Below, piece after piece: positions 63,979 to 64,000 of a DNA stretch of 64,000 bases (within the stretch, counting starts at the first letter, position 1; every line of letters starts with the position of its first letter). The notes under the pieces were generated by a model. It was given only the letters and a program-made list of their open reading frames with translations. It was not told the origin of the DNA and ran no database searches. Both the position numbers and the translations under genes were made by a program. This stretch comes from Trebonia sp963811335 (GTDB lineage: Bacteria > Actinomycetota > Actinomycetes > Streptosporangiales > Streptosporangiaceae), in NCBI GenBank assembly GCA_963811335.1, contig CAWERB010000022.1, positions 124,001 through 188,000 of the forward strand. Direction: 5' to 3'.

Positions 63979-64000
63979 CTTGACCTACCTCTCGCCCCGC

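Overview
The window reads as chromosomal DNA of a very high-G+C actinomycete. Coding frames end almost uniformly in G or C and GTG/TTG starts are common. Family markers fit Actinomycetota: an Lsr2 nucleoid protein, a DUF2252 protein, an F420-type luciferase-like oxidoreductase, a DUF222/HNH (13E12-type) fragment and a very large secreted RHS protein. I cannot fix the genus; a Streptosporangiales- or Catenulisporales-like soil actinomycete is a reasonable guess.

Layout. 1-8 kb: a secreted subtilase-fold protease cut by the window edge, a decayed or mis-sequenced membrane protein, an LLM-class oxidoreductase, tenA, lsr2 with a clear terminator, and a membrane protein with an acidic tail. 8-18 kb: a DUF2252 protein, a metallo-hydrolase, then the thiamine cluster thiO-thiS-thiG-thiD behind a TPP riboswitch, a lipoprotein, a dihydrofolate-reductase-like protein, a TetR regulator and thiE. 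17.7-23.5 kb: an ABC-2 exporter (ATPase plus two permeases) back to back with a NarL-type two-component system. 23.5-30.3 kb: a MarR regulator with paired operators facing a LigB/DODA-type dioxygenase, an HpaB-type flavin monooxygenase, a PAP2-like membrane protein, an eight-repeat WD40 protein, a second ABC exporter and an HNH fragment. 30.4-34.3 kb: a large polytopic membrane protein and a secreted/anchored Thr-Pro-rich protein. 34.4-46.2 kb: a roughly 10.4-kb secreted RHS/YD-repeat polymorphic toxin with three LamG-like domains and a downstream, 4-bp-overlapping candidate immunity gene. 46.2-49.2 kb: an IS110-family element with flanking gene debris. 49.2-54.2 kb: an FAD monooxygenase, a MarR regulator with a triple operator, an epoxide hydrolase, a DUF4143 ATPase behind IS21-end-like repeats, and a small protein. 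54.6-56.5 kb: an ArsR/SRPBCC pair and a VOC protein. 56.8-64 kb: a GntR regulator facing an FAH-family hydrolase and a full branched-chain-amino-acid-type ABC importer (livKHMGF-like), then a MarR regulator.

Themes. Thiamine supply runs through tenA salvage, thiO/S/G thiazole synthesis, thiD and thiE; thiC is not in the window. Several small regulator-plus-oxidative-enzyme units (MarR/dioxygenase/HpaB, MarR/epoxide hydrolase, GntR/FAH/Liv importer) suggest use or detoxification of aromatic compounds, but substrates cannot be read from sequence.

Quality note. At least sixteen genes, including conserved ones (livH, the Liv substrate-binding protein, the ABC ATPase, the histidine kinase), are broken by single-base frame changes, often in G/C runs. 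Assembly indels are therefore more likely than wholesale gene decay, and 'pseudogene' calls below should be read with that in mind. No tRNA, rRNA or CRISPR array was found.
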